DNA of 64,000 nucleotides. It comes from Oscarella lobularis (Eukaryota; Porifera; Homoscleromorpha; Homosclerophorida; Oscarellidae). A program made the translations under genes and the position numbers. Of the stretch, positions 1 through 11,579 are shown piece by piece. The notes beneath the pieces were generated by a model, which was not told where the DNA came from, searched no databases, and saw only the letters and a program-made list of their open reading frames with translations. Location of the stretch: assembly GCF_947507565.1 (NCBI RefSeq), contig NC_089187.1:496001-560000 (forward strand), written 5' to 3'. Each line of letters opens with the position of its first letter. The stretch's first letter is position 1.

Positions 1-1981
1 ATCGTGGAGCGAATGGTCACCCTATACAAATTGTACAGCATCGTGCGGTGGCGGGCGTCAAACGCGTCAGCGAACGTGCACTAATCCAACGCCTGACGTC
101 GGCGGGAAGGACTGCGAGGGAAGCTCCGGTGAAGCCATTGAATGCAATGCACAGTCATGCCCGGGTCAGCCCTGCCCTGCACTTTCATTACCTATAAGGG
201 GATTCTGGTAATTTCAAAGGTTGCCCGTTGACCGGAACCCTTACACTGGGACCTTTGACGGTTACAGTCTCTGACGACGAGAGGAATTTTCTTCTGTCAT
301 GTGCTGACGGATTCAGTTTGACAGTCAATAACTCGGTTCCGTGCACCGACATCGATCTGTCAGCCACCCTCGATCTATGTCTGGAAGGTTAGATAGTAAT
401 GTGTTTAGACGACGACAACGTATAATGAAATTTGTGGAAAGCTTGCCCTGATTTGGTGCCGCCCCTAAATGGGAGCGTTGTGATCAGTGCCGACGGCCGA
501 TTGGCGACGTACACCTGCCAAATTGGCTTTACCCTCCTCGGCTCTTCAAGTAGATCGTGCGTCGACGGCGTGTGGACCGGCGCGGATCCCACGTGCGCTG
601 CACAAAGTACAACCTAGAACCAGAACCTCTTCTCATGTTATTAAATCTGCTTTAGCTCTCATTACCCGCGAAGGTGCCGTCGATTTGTCCATCGCTAACA
701 ATCAAACGGTCGAACTGCTCGGCATCGATCCGGACATAACTCTGCCGACGGGACGATTTGAAGTTCGCACGCCGGAACTTCTTGCCGTCAACTGCAGCAC
801 GATCGTCACGTTTCGATATCGAACGACGACGAGCGACCCTTCGATTGCCGTCGGCGCTCAATTGTTCGCCTTCAATACGAACGATCCGACAGGCGACGAC
901 GACGCCGACTTCTCGCTCGTCGCTCGCGTCGACGCCGTCGTCAACCGAACCGAAGAAGCGACGTTCGCTTGTCTGCAATTGGAGTGCGTCAACTCGACGC
1001 TTCTCCCCGCCGTCAGTCGCGTCGTTCTGTCGGTCGAGATAACGAGTGGAATTTTCGAGTTCGAGCAAGTGAAAATCAACGAAAGATCGTCTTGCTTCGG
1101 TATAGCATGCACAAACATTATCTGTTATGACTTTCGAGCTATTTGCCTTTAGTTGAGCCTGAGACTCCACTAACGGCCGACTGCGACAACACGACGTCGA
1201 GCGGCGACTGCGGCTATCGAAACACCGGCTGCGGAGTCGTCAACTGGCAAGTGAATTTGAATGCGAACGATGACGACGTCGATCCGGTTGTCGACGTTCA
1301 GTCCGAGCGCATTTCGGCGAACGACGACTGCGATTATCACGTCTGCCTTCCGTGTCTGCAACGATCCGGCTATACCGTCACGCAGGGAGCCGCCAGTTCG
1401 ATCCCACTAAAGCGAAAGCGACGTTCTTTCAGAGGATTCAGACGGGGTACGTCTAGAGGAAACCGTTTTGCTTTTGTAAGACGTTTGGGTTTTAGTTTCG
1501 AAATCTTTGTGTCTTCCTCCGTCTGCCACCGGATATTCGCTTGGGAGTATAGTGTCGTCTGCGCTCGTTCTGCATCCGAGCAATGCCTACGTTTCTTTCG
1601 ATTACGTGATGTTTGCCAAGGGGCTGCATCAGTTTTCCATCTACGTCTATTGCGACGCCTCGCCACTTCTCACCGTCGTTCACATCAGCGACGGATCGTA
1701 CTATTCGATCAGGCACTACGACGGAGCGGGCAGGAGGGGAACGCAGTGTCTCGCTCTTCGTCACTACATTACGAGGTCGTCTGCTCACGCTAGGGGTCTC
1801 TGCAAGAAATTTCGGTTAGCAGTCGAAGCCGTAGGCGTTGGAACGCACGCCTGCATCGGCAGTGTGAAATACCTGGATGCCAGCGCAGTCGGCGGCCCTT
1901 TCTGTGGTAAGAGAATTTTTTCAATTATGATCTCCTAAAAGAAATCACCTTTTTTCTTTAGGGAGGGTTGACAACCTTTAA
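1..1981 (+). CDS. Secreted TSP1/sushi modular protein, 5' partial
   Basis: The visible part opens with a thrombospondin type 1 repeat (WSEWSPYTNC, then CGGG, CTN and KDCEG; about 2-165). A divergent sushi-like segment follows (about 218-388), then a classical sushi/CCP domain (444-600; CPDLVPPLNG, YTC, GFTLLG, C, W, C). Next comes a beta-rich extracellular domain of about 150 residues (about 650-1100), a Cys-rich segment with the core SSGDCGYRNTGCG, a dibasic KRKRRS site, and a C-terminal domain ending at 1981. Introns are about 50 nt and keep frame. TSP1 and sushi modules mediate adhesion and complement-like binding outside cells. The next gene downstream is a paralogue with the same C-terminal half. 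The N-terminus lies outside the window, so signal peptide and full module count are unknown. The ligand cannot be inferred. Confidence 0.8.
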
Positions 1982-2405
1982 AAAACTGCAGTTGATCTTT
2001 CTCACGTTTCATCGTCGCCTCAGTTCCTAAATACATAAGGCATGCTTCCACCTTGCGTCAGTCTGACGAAATGAATAAATAAATATATGAATAAATAATT
2101 AAGACTGCGTTAATTAATTCACTGTCCTACCATGAGACAAGAGTCTCGTTTACGGTCACCCTTCAAACCAAATTTTATAAACCCAAATAAACAAACATAC
2201 ATTACAGTAGATTAGAGAAACTTCGTACGGAATTGAATCAATAGGGTGACCGTAACTAATCAGGCTTCACGTAACCACCAAACGTCCTGGGGGGCTGACT
2301 CCTTTTAATAACAAAGTACCTTTTTGCCGGACTCCCTCATAAGTACGCGTATACTAGTGGCCTCTTTCTTAGTTCCAGACTAGACCCGGACTAACGCAGC
2401 ATCCA
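1982..2405. other. Intergenic spacer between tandem sushi/TSP1 genes
   Basis: This holds the 3' flank of the first gene, with repeated AATAAA-like signals around 2070-2096, and the presumed promoter of the second. No coding sequence is seen. It also contains an 11-bp inverted repeat, listed separately. Confidence 0.5.
2151..2254. repeat. 104-bp inverted-repeat element (tacggtcaccc / gggtgaccgta)
   Basis: Perfect 11-bp inverted ends (2151-2161 and 2244-2254) flank an AT-rich, non-coding interior. It resembles a very small non-autonomous element, but no clear target-site duplication is visible. It could also be a palindromic regulatory site. Confidence 0.35.
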
Positions 2406-4694
2406 ATGATGTTCTCTCTAATCCTCGTCGTATTCGCGTTCGCCTTGCCGCCTCAATCACCAGCCAGTGCGATCACGTTCATTATACCTTTTATATGCGT
2501 CAAAGCCCGTTTCCCTTCTAGGCTCCTGCCCTCGTCTTTCACCTCCGTCTAACGGAATGGTAGAGCTTTTTTCCGCCGAACGAAAGGCCACGTACACGTG
2601 CAACGAAGGCTACAGCCTTATCGGCTATCAAATTCGACTGTGCTGCTTTGGGGTATGGCTCGGAAATCCACCCCAATGCGCCAAAGGCAAGAAAACGAGC
2701 CCAAATCAAATCAGACTTAGAACTCATTTTCGCCAGACGGCCAATGGGGTGGGTGGACCGAGTGGTCGACGTGCTCGCGAACGTGCGGTAACGGGACGCA
2801 ACTGCGACGTCGCTCTTGCGACAATCCGGCGCCCGATCAATGGGGAAAGGATTGCGAAGGGGACGCGAGCGAACGTCGCTTCTGTTTCGTCCGAGGATGT
2901 TTGGGTGAGAAAAAATGAAAATTAAATTATTGACGAAACCACCCCCCGTCCGATATGTCTAATAATTAATTTTGATTACTAATTAGATTGCGACGCGGCG
3001 AATCTTCGCGCGACGTGCCGTAGACGTACGAATCCTTATTACCTGCGTTTTCACTGTTTAGTCTATGTTCGCTAGGATGCGTTCCTCTTGCTCCTCCTCC
3101 AAATGGATCGATTCGCTACGACGACGCCTCGGGCGCCATCTACTTTTGCGACGAAGGGTTTCGGCTCTTGGGCTCCAGCGAACGTCGATGCGCTGGATGC
3201 GGTGGGGGGACGTGGACCGGGGTAGCGCCCTCCTGCGTAAGATCTCCAGGTAAAAAATGTCTTAGCGCACGGGTGTGTTGACGCGGGAAATTTTCTCCGC
3301 GCAGAAACCTTGATTGGTGCCAACCCCGTGATTTTTTTGGATAGCGGACATCATGTTGTTCAAAGTCACCTTTTCTTCATGGCTGCAGCTGTGGGTACGA
3401 CAGCAGTGCGATCTGTCTTCTTCTCCTATCGCGTACCTAGTGGCAAAGGAAACGTTTCAGTTGGAATTCAACTGCAACGCTTATCCGATAATACTAGCGT
3501 AGGAATAACAGAACAACTTACTTTTGTTGGATCCGTGGGATCGGAATTCACCTTGTCTCCTGCTTGCATACAATTGACGTCAGATCTACGGGAGTCTTAT
3601 GAAAGCAGATTTCAGCTAGACGTATCAGTGCCTAGCGGTAGTACATTCGAAATGAGAGGAATAGATACGAGTCAAAGTGATGCGTGCACAGGTACGAATC
3701 TCACGTTGGAAAACGCATTGAAACACTGTGTCTTTATATTTAGTAAAAGCTGGACAATGTCCCGACGTCTCGGATCGAATGCCCAGTCGTTGTGGACAGT
3801 ACTGTCGACACGACGGTTCTTGTCCCGGAGAGATGAAATGCTGCAGCACGTCGTGTGGAGTCGATTGCGTACTTCCAGTCACCTCGCGCATAGACGCCTC
3901 AAGTAAACACGAGAAAAGTATTTACGAATTAAATTTGACTTCTCCCAAAAGGCAGAAATGCGCGATCAGCAGCTCAAAGTAACGCATCCTTCATGTGCAA
4001 TGTCAGTGAGTCGTCGGGCGACTGCGGATTCAAGAATTCGGTTTGCGGCAGCGGAACACCGTGGAAACTGGTGCACAATGATTCGCAAATTCCGGAACAT
4101 TCACTACCGTTTACAGCTTCGCCGGGAAACGAATGCACACTCGACGTGTGCATTGAGTGCATTTTTCCTAATTTAAACGCCGTTGGAACGACTATTCCAT
4201 CGTTTGACAGTGGTAGAAAAAGAAGAAGCTTAGCACAAGGTACGGTCGACTTCACGAAACTATTTAATGTATACTAATTATGGGGGGTAGTGGGACGCTC
4301 GGCTTTTTGTCTCATCCCTGCGCCAGGGTCGAACTTTGACTGGAGTACGATGCCTACAAGTGTCGTTAGCAGTGAAAATACCAAATTGGAATTTCACGTG
4401 AAAATGTTCGAAGACTTCGAATATCCCCTCCATCACATGACCGTGTCTCTGCGCTGCCAATCCGACGACAGCGTCAAGATTAACCTCGGATTTAGCATCG
4501 GAGATTCCCATGGCGGCTATCACATTCCTCACTTTGACAATTCAGGCATCGATCAGACCTACACAATCAGCAACATTCACGAGCGAATTCAAAATCAATT
4601 CTACATGGAATGTCCTCAATACTACGTCGAATTTAGAGTCGTCGTATTTAAGACTCCCGCTTGCATTTCGTCCATATTCTTTACCAGTGACTGA
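2406..4694 (+). CDS. Secreted sushi-TSP1-sushi-WAP protein with furin site
   Basis: It begins with two Met and a hydrophobic signal peptide (MMFSLILVVFAFALPP). Modules in order are: a sushi domain (about 2522-2690; CPRLSPPSNG), a TSP1 repeat (about 2736-2905; WGGWTEWSTC, CGNGTQ, KDCEGD), a divergent sushi domain (about 3077-3240; CVPLAPPPNG), and a beta-rich domain (about 3304-3690). These are followed by a WAP/four-disulfide-core domain (3744-3902; GQCP, CPGEMKCCS, CGVDC), a Cys segment with SSGDCGFKNS, a GRKRRS basic site, and a C-terminal domain ending at 4694. The second half aligns with the upstream paralogue, which lacks the WAP module. The intron after the first sushi uses a GC donor (aaag|gcaaga). 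WAP domains are often protease inhibitors; together with the basic cleavage site this suggests a processed extracellular factor. Target unknown. Confidence 0.83.
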
Positions 4695-4798
4695 CACTTT
4701 CGAAATAGTAATAATGGTGTAGCCGTTTTCGTGATGAAACTATGAAATTAGCCCTAAATGACTCCCTGTTCTTTCTCCACATAACGCAGAGAGCTGTA

Positions 4799-6731
4799 CT
4801 ATTCAAAAGCATACGAATTAGTGGTATCATGTGATTCTGCATCCAATATCGGCGATTCGGTCGAAGGAGCGTGATCAAAAGTGTCTTCGCCCGCGTAGAA
4901 ACTCTGCACTTCGAGCCCACTCCCCGCCGTCGGCACCATGTGCATGCTCTCGTATGACTGGACCCCGTGCAACGTCGACAGACCGATTCCGCGACCCGAA
5001 AACGGACACACCGCGTCCTCGGCGACCGTTATCTTCGTGTCGTCGTCGTCGAAACTATTCAAAGGCACGTGACCGGGCGGCACCGTGGCGGCGAGCGTCT
5101 GATTGGCCGATAAGGAAGCGGTCGGACTGAATTGATGATATTCGCAGAAGGACGACGATCGTCGTTCCATGAGATCGAGCGATGCCGGCTCGTCGACGAG
5201 TCTTACTTTCGACGTAGAAGATTGAGACGTCGCTCCGCCCCTTTCTTGGTCTTGCGTCGAAACGACGGGTAAGCCATCCAAAATGCTTCGTCCAGACGGA
5301 ACGGGTAGAATAACCTGAAAATAGAAATGATTATGATTATTAATCCCGGTAATGTTTGCGTTACTGGATTTCCATTTTTCAGGGCTTCTTTCGTCACGTG
5401 TATGTGGTTCTGCAGATCTATAACGGTAGGATAATACGATCGGTCTTTTACGTCCGGCAGATTTTCTCCTTTGAAAAATAGTTCCTTTTCGACGAAATTC
5501 TTTAGAATGTGCTTCACCTCATAAACACCTACACGCGTCAAGTGTATAAAATAATAATTATTAGTAGTACTTTACCTACCTGTTACACCTTGTAATACTA
5601 GAAGTCGTAGTTTTGTTAGAATACTCGGATTAAGCCTTTGAGAAACCTAAGCGCGGTACGTCTTCTTAGAAAAAGTTTCATATATACATATACAAGCTTT
5701 TTCTTTTTACCATCAGACTGGCAGCTGACTCGCTTCGAAGCGCTTCTGAAATTTCCACCTGAAGCTCGGCATCCGACGGATAAAAACTGAGATCGTCCGC
5801 ATCGGGCGGTTCGGCATCGGCAAACAATTCATTTTCTAAATACAAAAACAACGCCTCCTTTACGTCGCCAAGACCTAAAAATTAAATATCGAGAAAAATG
5901 TTGACCGAATCGTATTTTCTACCCGTAGTTCCCGTGCGAACTAGCTCGTGGACTCGTTTCTTTAGTCTCGGATCCAATTGCCTGTCGGGACTCAAGTGCT
6001 CCACGCATTCCTCTAATCCGGCTGTAAACGCCAGCGACTCTACGTCGCACACGTGAAACTCGTGCGCCTGAGCCGTGGGCAATTGCAAATACCACCTAAA
6101 CAAAATAAAGACAATGACGTCATCATATATAAAATATTTTCTACCTTATTTCGCCGTCGAGATTTTCCAAACCGACTTCTTTCAACGCTTTCACGCACCT
6201 CTCCTTGACGTATCTCGACACCTTTCCTTTCTTTCCCATTTCCTCGTCCTTGATTCGAAATCGGGCGAACTTCTTCACCTTCTTCACGCAAATCTGCGCC
6301 GGACAGCTGACCGAGAACAATTTCGAACGGGTCTCCTCTCCGCCTTCCTCGCGTCGTCGCTTGGCAACGGAGACGCGACTTTCGTCGATTTGAACTTGTT
6401 TTCGTCGATTTCTCCCGTGATAGCATTCCATTACGATCGCTCGATTTCCTACGTTTACGAACGGGATTCCGTCGAAGGGGACGTACTGCGAGCGCCACAT
6501 GAGACGACTCGATTCATGATCGGAGGACGGGGATTGTCGCGTACTCCACGACGTCGCCGTTTCGTTGCGATGTGCCGCCAGAACGGCTTCGACGTCCCCT
6601 TCGCTCTTTACGTAGCCTCGATAGGAGTCGCCTACTTTTTCGCACGCCACTAGGCGATCCGTCCAGCGAGGACGATCGTCCGGTTGCGCGTTGGAGGAGC
6701 GGGACCCCGAAGGGGGCCTCACCGTGACCAT
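4799..6731 (-). CDS. CARF/ALS2CR8-domain protein with duplicated C-terminal module
   Basis: The first exon (6731 to about 6141) contains the family signature WRSQYVPFDGIPFVNVG, a Cys/His pair, and CPAQICVKKVKKFARFRI. The second (about 6100-5930) carries FHVCDVESLAF and LDPRLKKRVHELV. This matches the ALS2CR8 domain of calcium-responsive transcription factor (CARF), a neuronal DNA-binding activator in vertebrates. The module 'L(D/N)P..(6-7)..LV..G.TG..(D/E)VK..L..(F/Y)(V/L)E.ELF' then 'YP...' occurs twice, once across the exons at about 5990-5720 and again at about 5640-5350. The C-terminal exon (5316-4799) is Ser/Thr- and acid-rich, like an activation region. Introns are 50-90 nt. Many invertebrates carry uncharacterised relatives, so orthology to CARF itself is uncertain. 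Confidence 0.75.
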
Positions 6732-6912
6732 GCTAGACTAGGCGCACCGCAACTTTGGATAACGACAAATCGAGTAGGGGAATAGAGAATGGAAAGTAGG
6801 CAAAGCGGCAGTCGTTGCAGTGCTTCTGCCGTCTGACTGTGCCCAGGCCCACGTGAATGCATGTACATGTATCAATAAATACTGTAATTGGGAAAACTGT
6901 ATGAGATATCTG

Positions 6913-9707
6913 CTATAGTTGAAATACGTACTGTTTTCCGTACTTTTGAACGCACTCGTCAACGTGTTGTTGTAAAATGCGTAGTCGTAGTACAACGCCC
7001 TGGAGGAGACAGTAGAGTGGCCAAGTGTCTGTTTCTCGGTTCGTGCATTTTTGCTGCAGTGGCTGTGAAAAGGAAATTTCCGGAAATGGTGAAAGAGACT
7101 GGGAACATGATATGACTCGGCGAAATAGCGCCGTTGAATAAGGAGCCTGAGACATATGGAATTAATCGTGATGTAATGAAGTCTCTCCAAGAGATCTGTA
7201 CTTCAAATCTTTGCTCTTTCGAAGCAAAATAGGCGTGCTCCTCGGCGTAGTGATTTTCGTTTTTGATAAGATGATAAATCAGCGGGTCCTTTAGAAGAAA
7301 ATCTACAAACTGTAAGGGTGTTACAAAAGAATCCAAATGACTTTGGCCTGCAAAACCTGGCTTCCTAGATCATTCTCGAGAGAATCTGCCAAATGTTTGA
7401 GATGGAGGACAGAGTCCTCGTTATAGAGACAATTCTCCAATCTTTCGTTTTCTTCGCTCGCGCACCCACAACGACTTTCCTGACGAAGGAATCATTGCCA
7501 TTCAGATAAACATTCAATTCAAGTAAGCGCACTTGAGCAAGACAGTCGGTGACATCTCCTCGCGAAAAATTGCCATAGCCCAGGTGTTTTCCTATGAGGC
7601 CAGGACACTTGAGTAAACCTGTGAATTACGTATGCAAAAACGCGTTTGTCAGAGGAAACTGCTTTACCTTCGTGAGGATGGCACAGAATGTCCCAGAATG
7701 CCAAACCGTTATCAACAGCCACGACATGACCATCTTTGAAAAACCAATTTTTGGCCGACCGTCTAAGACTCGATATTACTTTCTACAAACTAAATTAATT
7801 AATTAATTAATGAAGGGATTACCTGTCACTATTTGCAATAATAAAGTCAAAGATGGTCTGCTCCACAGCCTCCCTTGTACGCTTCTTCCAAGAGGTAGGC
7901 ACTGTTAGCCTATATGAAGCTAGCACTCAATGCTTAGAGAGATCTGTAGGAATACCTTTTCTCGGGCATAAAATATGATTGGAGTGTCTGCTTTGGCAGC
8001 ATCTTTTCTAATTCTTCCTCTCCCGTTTTCAAATCTTCTACGTATTGACTTGCTGATGCATATGCAAAAGGCTTCCTCCTAATTGAATGTGAAATCTGCC
8101 TTTGTTTTTGTCTCACGCCTATTGTATCACCCTTTGATTTTCTCGGCATTGCAAGTTCTCTTCAGTGCCCACTTCAATTCGAAGCAAAGAATCGCCCGAC
8201 TGTAGTCGCAGCGCTTGATGTCCTGTTCAGACACAACCACTCCGCGAGAGCAAGGAATCTGTATTGCTAGGCATGAAAAATTAATTAACTCATCCTAAAA
8301 TGAGTGCAGTACGCACAGAGATTTAGGAGTCTTCCAAGATGAAATGCTATCACTTCACTAGCAGCCTGCGTTCCCTCGTGCAAATTGGGAGGAGGTCTAG
8401 ACAGGAAAACAAAATAAAAAAATAGTCGCGTTTAGATTAACCGTAAGACCTGCAGGAAAATTTGATTACAAATCGTCTTCCGTCTTTCATCATAGCAAAG
8501 AAAGGATGAAACGACTTTGGTCTCGGGCCATAAGACAGGTGAGGTTTTAGCACGCAGGAAAAGTTTCCCACAGTCGAGCCACATGCTCCTCCTTTCATGT
8601 CACTTAGATCAAGCATAGAGCGAAAATCGGAATTCTTCTTTGAGCTCCAATATGGAGAAAACGACTTTTGAATCTAACAAGATGATGTATAGAGACATCA
8701 AAGACGTTTCGGCAGAGTACCTTTTCTGACGGACAATATGACTTAGAGTACCTCTCTGGCAGAAACTGAAGTGGATCCATGATCCGTTCCTATAGTCAAG
8801 CCTACGTAAAATCAATAATCCAGCTGCAAGATGAGCTGCATACCCTTGCAGCTGCTTCTATAAGAGCTCTAACAGCCGCTTGTTCCTCCAGAGTCAAAGG
8901 CTCTCCATCGTCGTCACTGTCTTCATCGCTGTCAGATTCCCATGCTTCTTCCTTTGATTTCTGCGTAATTTCAGAGAGTGGACACAAGCACAATAAATTC
9001 TCAAATGTACTCACGTATCGTATAAATGGTAGATCATCGTCATTGACTGCAACGTCTGAGGTCTAAGCAGAAATCCAGCTACCTAAATCAAAAGCTAAGT
9101 ACTGTATCACCTTTTCGTCGGAGATTCTCTTCCCATATCGACCGCGTTCCACGGAAATGACCTTAGTAGTGACGAGCATGCAAATGTGTGTAGCCACAAC
9201 CACGAACAACAGGTGGACGCACTCGAATTTGTTCCCTCAAGCCATCCAGCGCAATTTTCACCTCATCGAGTCGCCGATGTGTCGTCGCCTCGTGCAAACG
9301 CAACGCCGTCGACACGTTCTTCAAAACTTGCGCGACGATCTACGCACGCACATTATCACATATTAGACACGCAAAAGGGAAAGAGCCTTACGCGTCCGAC
9401 ATCCCACGACAATCGCTCCTACACAGAGAACGACATATTAATTAAGACTCCGTAGAGACTTTGCGAGCTTCTCCTACGACCTGTCCCGTGATTGCTGTCT
9501 TGTTACGTCGGCAATCTCCTCGCGAACCCTATCAGTGACATATCCCGTCTTTGGAACGTCAACAAATCATACGGAACGTACCGGACGCACATTCGCTCGA
9601 CTCGTTTGACAGCGCAGCGACCATTGGGCAAACAATGTCAGAGTGCCCACAATCAGAACGACGCCCAGCACGTGCCGACGTTTTGCTTTCAAAGCAAATC
9701 GCAGCAT
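6913..9707 (-). CDS. Golgi-type secretory kinase-like protein (FAM20/GASK1/four-jointed family)
   Basis: Assembled from about 13 short exons. Exon 1 (9707-9582) encodes a type II signal anchor: basic KAKRRH followed by a hydrophobic run (VLGVVLIVGTLTLF). A stalk with predicted helix (LKNVSTALRLHEATTHRRL) and an acidic stretch (ESDSDEDSDDDGE, about 8935) follows. The kinase-like domain shows LDLSDMKGGACGSTVG (about 8600), FVIKF, ASEVIAFHLGRLL (about 8360), FDFIIANSDR (about 7840) and AVDNGLAFW (about 7720). The last two fit the catalytic-loop and metal-binding Asp motifs of the FAM20/Fjx/GASK kinases. A conserved-looking Cys tail (CGCASEEN, LRILQQHVDECVQKYG) ends at 6913. Family members phosphorylate secreted proteins or glycans in the Golgi lumen. 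Which subfamily this belongs to, and whether it is active, is not settled. It is head-to-head with the secreted gene at 9923. Confidence 0.72.
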
Positions 9708-9922
9708 GTTGGTCAGCAGACGTCTAAAGCGTGTTGCTCGAGGGAACGGGAGGTCCCGTGGCTCGGCAATGTTAGATCGAGACCACTCCCCGCAGAAGTT
9801 CTAATCTTATTACATCCCGGCCAAAACGATTGACCTTTGTTTTCATGCAGCACGTGAGTTGCGGAGTGAGCTCATTCTCACCCATTGTCCGACCGAGTGT
9901 ACTCATCTCTCACCGTGACGCG
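9708..9922. promoter_or_regulatory. Divergent promoter with CACGTG E-box
   Basis: The 215 bp lie between the Golgi kinase-like start and the secreted Cys/Thr-Pro gene start. A CACGTG box sits at 9851-9856, 72 bp before the + strand ATG. The downstream paralogue has the same box at nearly the same distance, which argues for a duplicated promoter. Confidence 0.5.
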
Positions 9923-11150
9923 ATGAAGACGCTCGCTGCTATTCTGCTCGTTCTGCCTATTGCACTTGTCGTCGCGTCCAACGGCAAGGCAGCCTCTTGA
10001 TTAGATGGCACGTTTAGACCTATTTGCTCTCAGGCGACTGCAAGTCACATGCTTCCAAAACTTACAAAATCGGCGTCTCCTTTTCAATTAAATCGCCTTG
10101 CGAATGCGAGTCTATCGACGAGGATCAATTCAACTCGACATACATGAAAGCAGTTGAAAAGATTTGCAAGAAGAAGGGACGCTGCACACTTGTTGATAGC
10201 TTCGAGGGAATCTGCACGCAAGCGTCGGAATATTCCGTTAACATCACTCTTTCGTTCCCATGCCCAGCCTGCAAAAACAACGTCAACCGAGTGACCAAAT
10301 CTCTAAAGAAAAAGAAAAAGACTTTAAAAATCGGAAGGAAAGGAGAAGCATGCAGACTCAAAAGCTCAACGGTCTCAACTCCTGAGCTGATCAACTGTGT
10401 GCGCGCTACCGAACCGCCAACGACCGAGCCTCCTCCTACTACAACAGCGCCTCCTCCTACTACAACAGCCCCTCCTCCCACTACTCCGGTTCCCATACAA
10501 GCTACTACTCCGCCACCGCCCATCGAGTATCCAACAGAGTCTGGGTCTCAGGGAGTCGTTACCGTATCTCCTCGGAAATGCGTAACACTCTGCGGCGAAT
10601 GTTCATTTACAAACGATCCAAACGTCATGGTTGTTCTGCTGTCGTTTACACCGAAGACCCCACAGTGCCCAGGTTTGACTTTTTCGGACGGAGAATGCAA
10701 TGACAACAGCCCAGACCTAAAACCAACCTATGTCGAACCTCACACTCACATTTCAAAGTCCAGGTGCGCCTGCGTCTGCTTTCCAAGAACTTGCCCTGCC
10801 AAGGAAACCGTCGCCAAGCTTTTTTACTCCTCCTACCGTATGTAAAGAAAATCGATATATCATTTACCACAAATCCATTTTACATTGCAGAGGCGCCGCT
10901 TGAGGAAATGCTCAAATTCGTCCTTCAACTAGACGAAGCCCAACCCCTTGCTCAGGTATAGAAGAACTTGCATTGTCGAATATAAATGGAAAACGTACTC
11001 TAGGATGAGGCCCTTTTAGCAAAACTCACAGCAGCCCTCTGCGACAAAAGCAAGGCTCTTGCTCTGGTTGCAGATCCAGCACTGGCTAAACTTCTTAGGG
11101 TGGTACCACCAAAGTACGCACTTCAATTCCTCGGCCGCAAGAGGAAATAG
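9923..11150 (+). CDS. Secreted Cys-rich protein with Thr/Pro linker, paralogue A (function unknown)
   Basis: A clear signal peptide (MKTLAAILLVLPIALVVA) opens the protein. It is followed by an N-terminal Cys/Lys-rich domain of about 110 residues (CECES, CKKKGRC, CPACKNNVNRVTKSL), a mucin-like linker of TTTAPPP repeats (about 10405-10520), and a second Cys domain (CVTLCGECSFTNDP, SDGECND, RCACVCFP). After two short introns comes a helical tail (ALCDKSKALALVADP, then FLGRKRK*). Exons are about 9923-9983, 10034-10829, 10891-10959 and 11005-11150. The first intron is best explained by a GC donor at 9984 (50 nt). I recognise no family. The layout resembles a secreted or matrix protein with an O-glycosylated linker. 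It is a tandem duplicate of the next gene. Confidence 0.8.
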
Positions 11151-11579
11151 TAGGCCAATCCGTCTGACCACCAAACTATGCTTCGTTTGTTTGATCGTGT
11201 TTGTCCCACAGAATAGCAATTCGTTTGTCAGAATATGCAACGTATTGACCTTATTATGTAATATCAGAAGCCAGTCGGACTGGAGGACGGCGCCGCGGTT
11301 AGCTCCGGCAGACGTCACCATATTCGTGGGGGATGCGACAACGTGGTCGTCACGAGAGAATGACGTCAGACATTCGTAGTACATTCAAAAGTGTCCTGAT
11401 TGACGCGTTTTATCGAAGACACGACGTCGGTAAAAAAGAAAGCAACCGTAACTAAATTCGGCAGCAAGCATCCTAATCTTATTGCACTTTGCCACTTTGA
11501 CTATTGTTCGAGCACGTGATATAGTGAACTCGCTCTCCCACCGGGTTCTCCCACCACAGTACTCACCTTGCCAGACGCG
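11151..11579. promoter_or_regulatory. Spacer and promoter between the Cys/Thr-Pro paralogues
   Basis: No coding sequence is supported. A CACGTG E-box at 11513-11518 lies 67 bp before the next ATG. The following stretch shares pieces with the region before 9923 (gtactca and gacgcg directly before ATG), consistent with co-duplication of the promoter. Confidence 0.45.
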
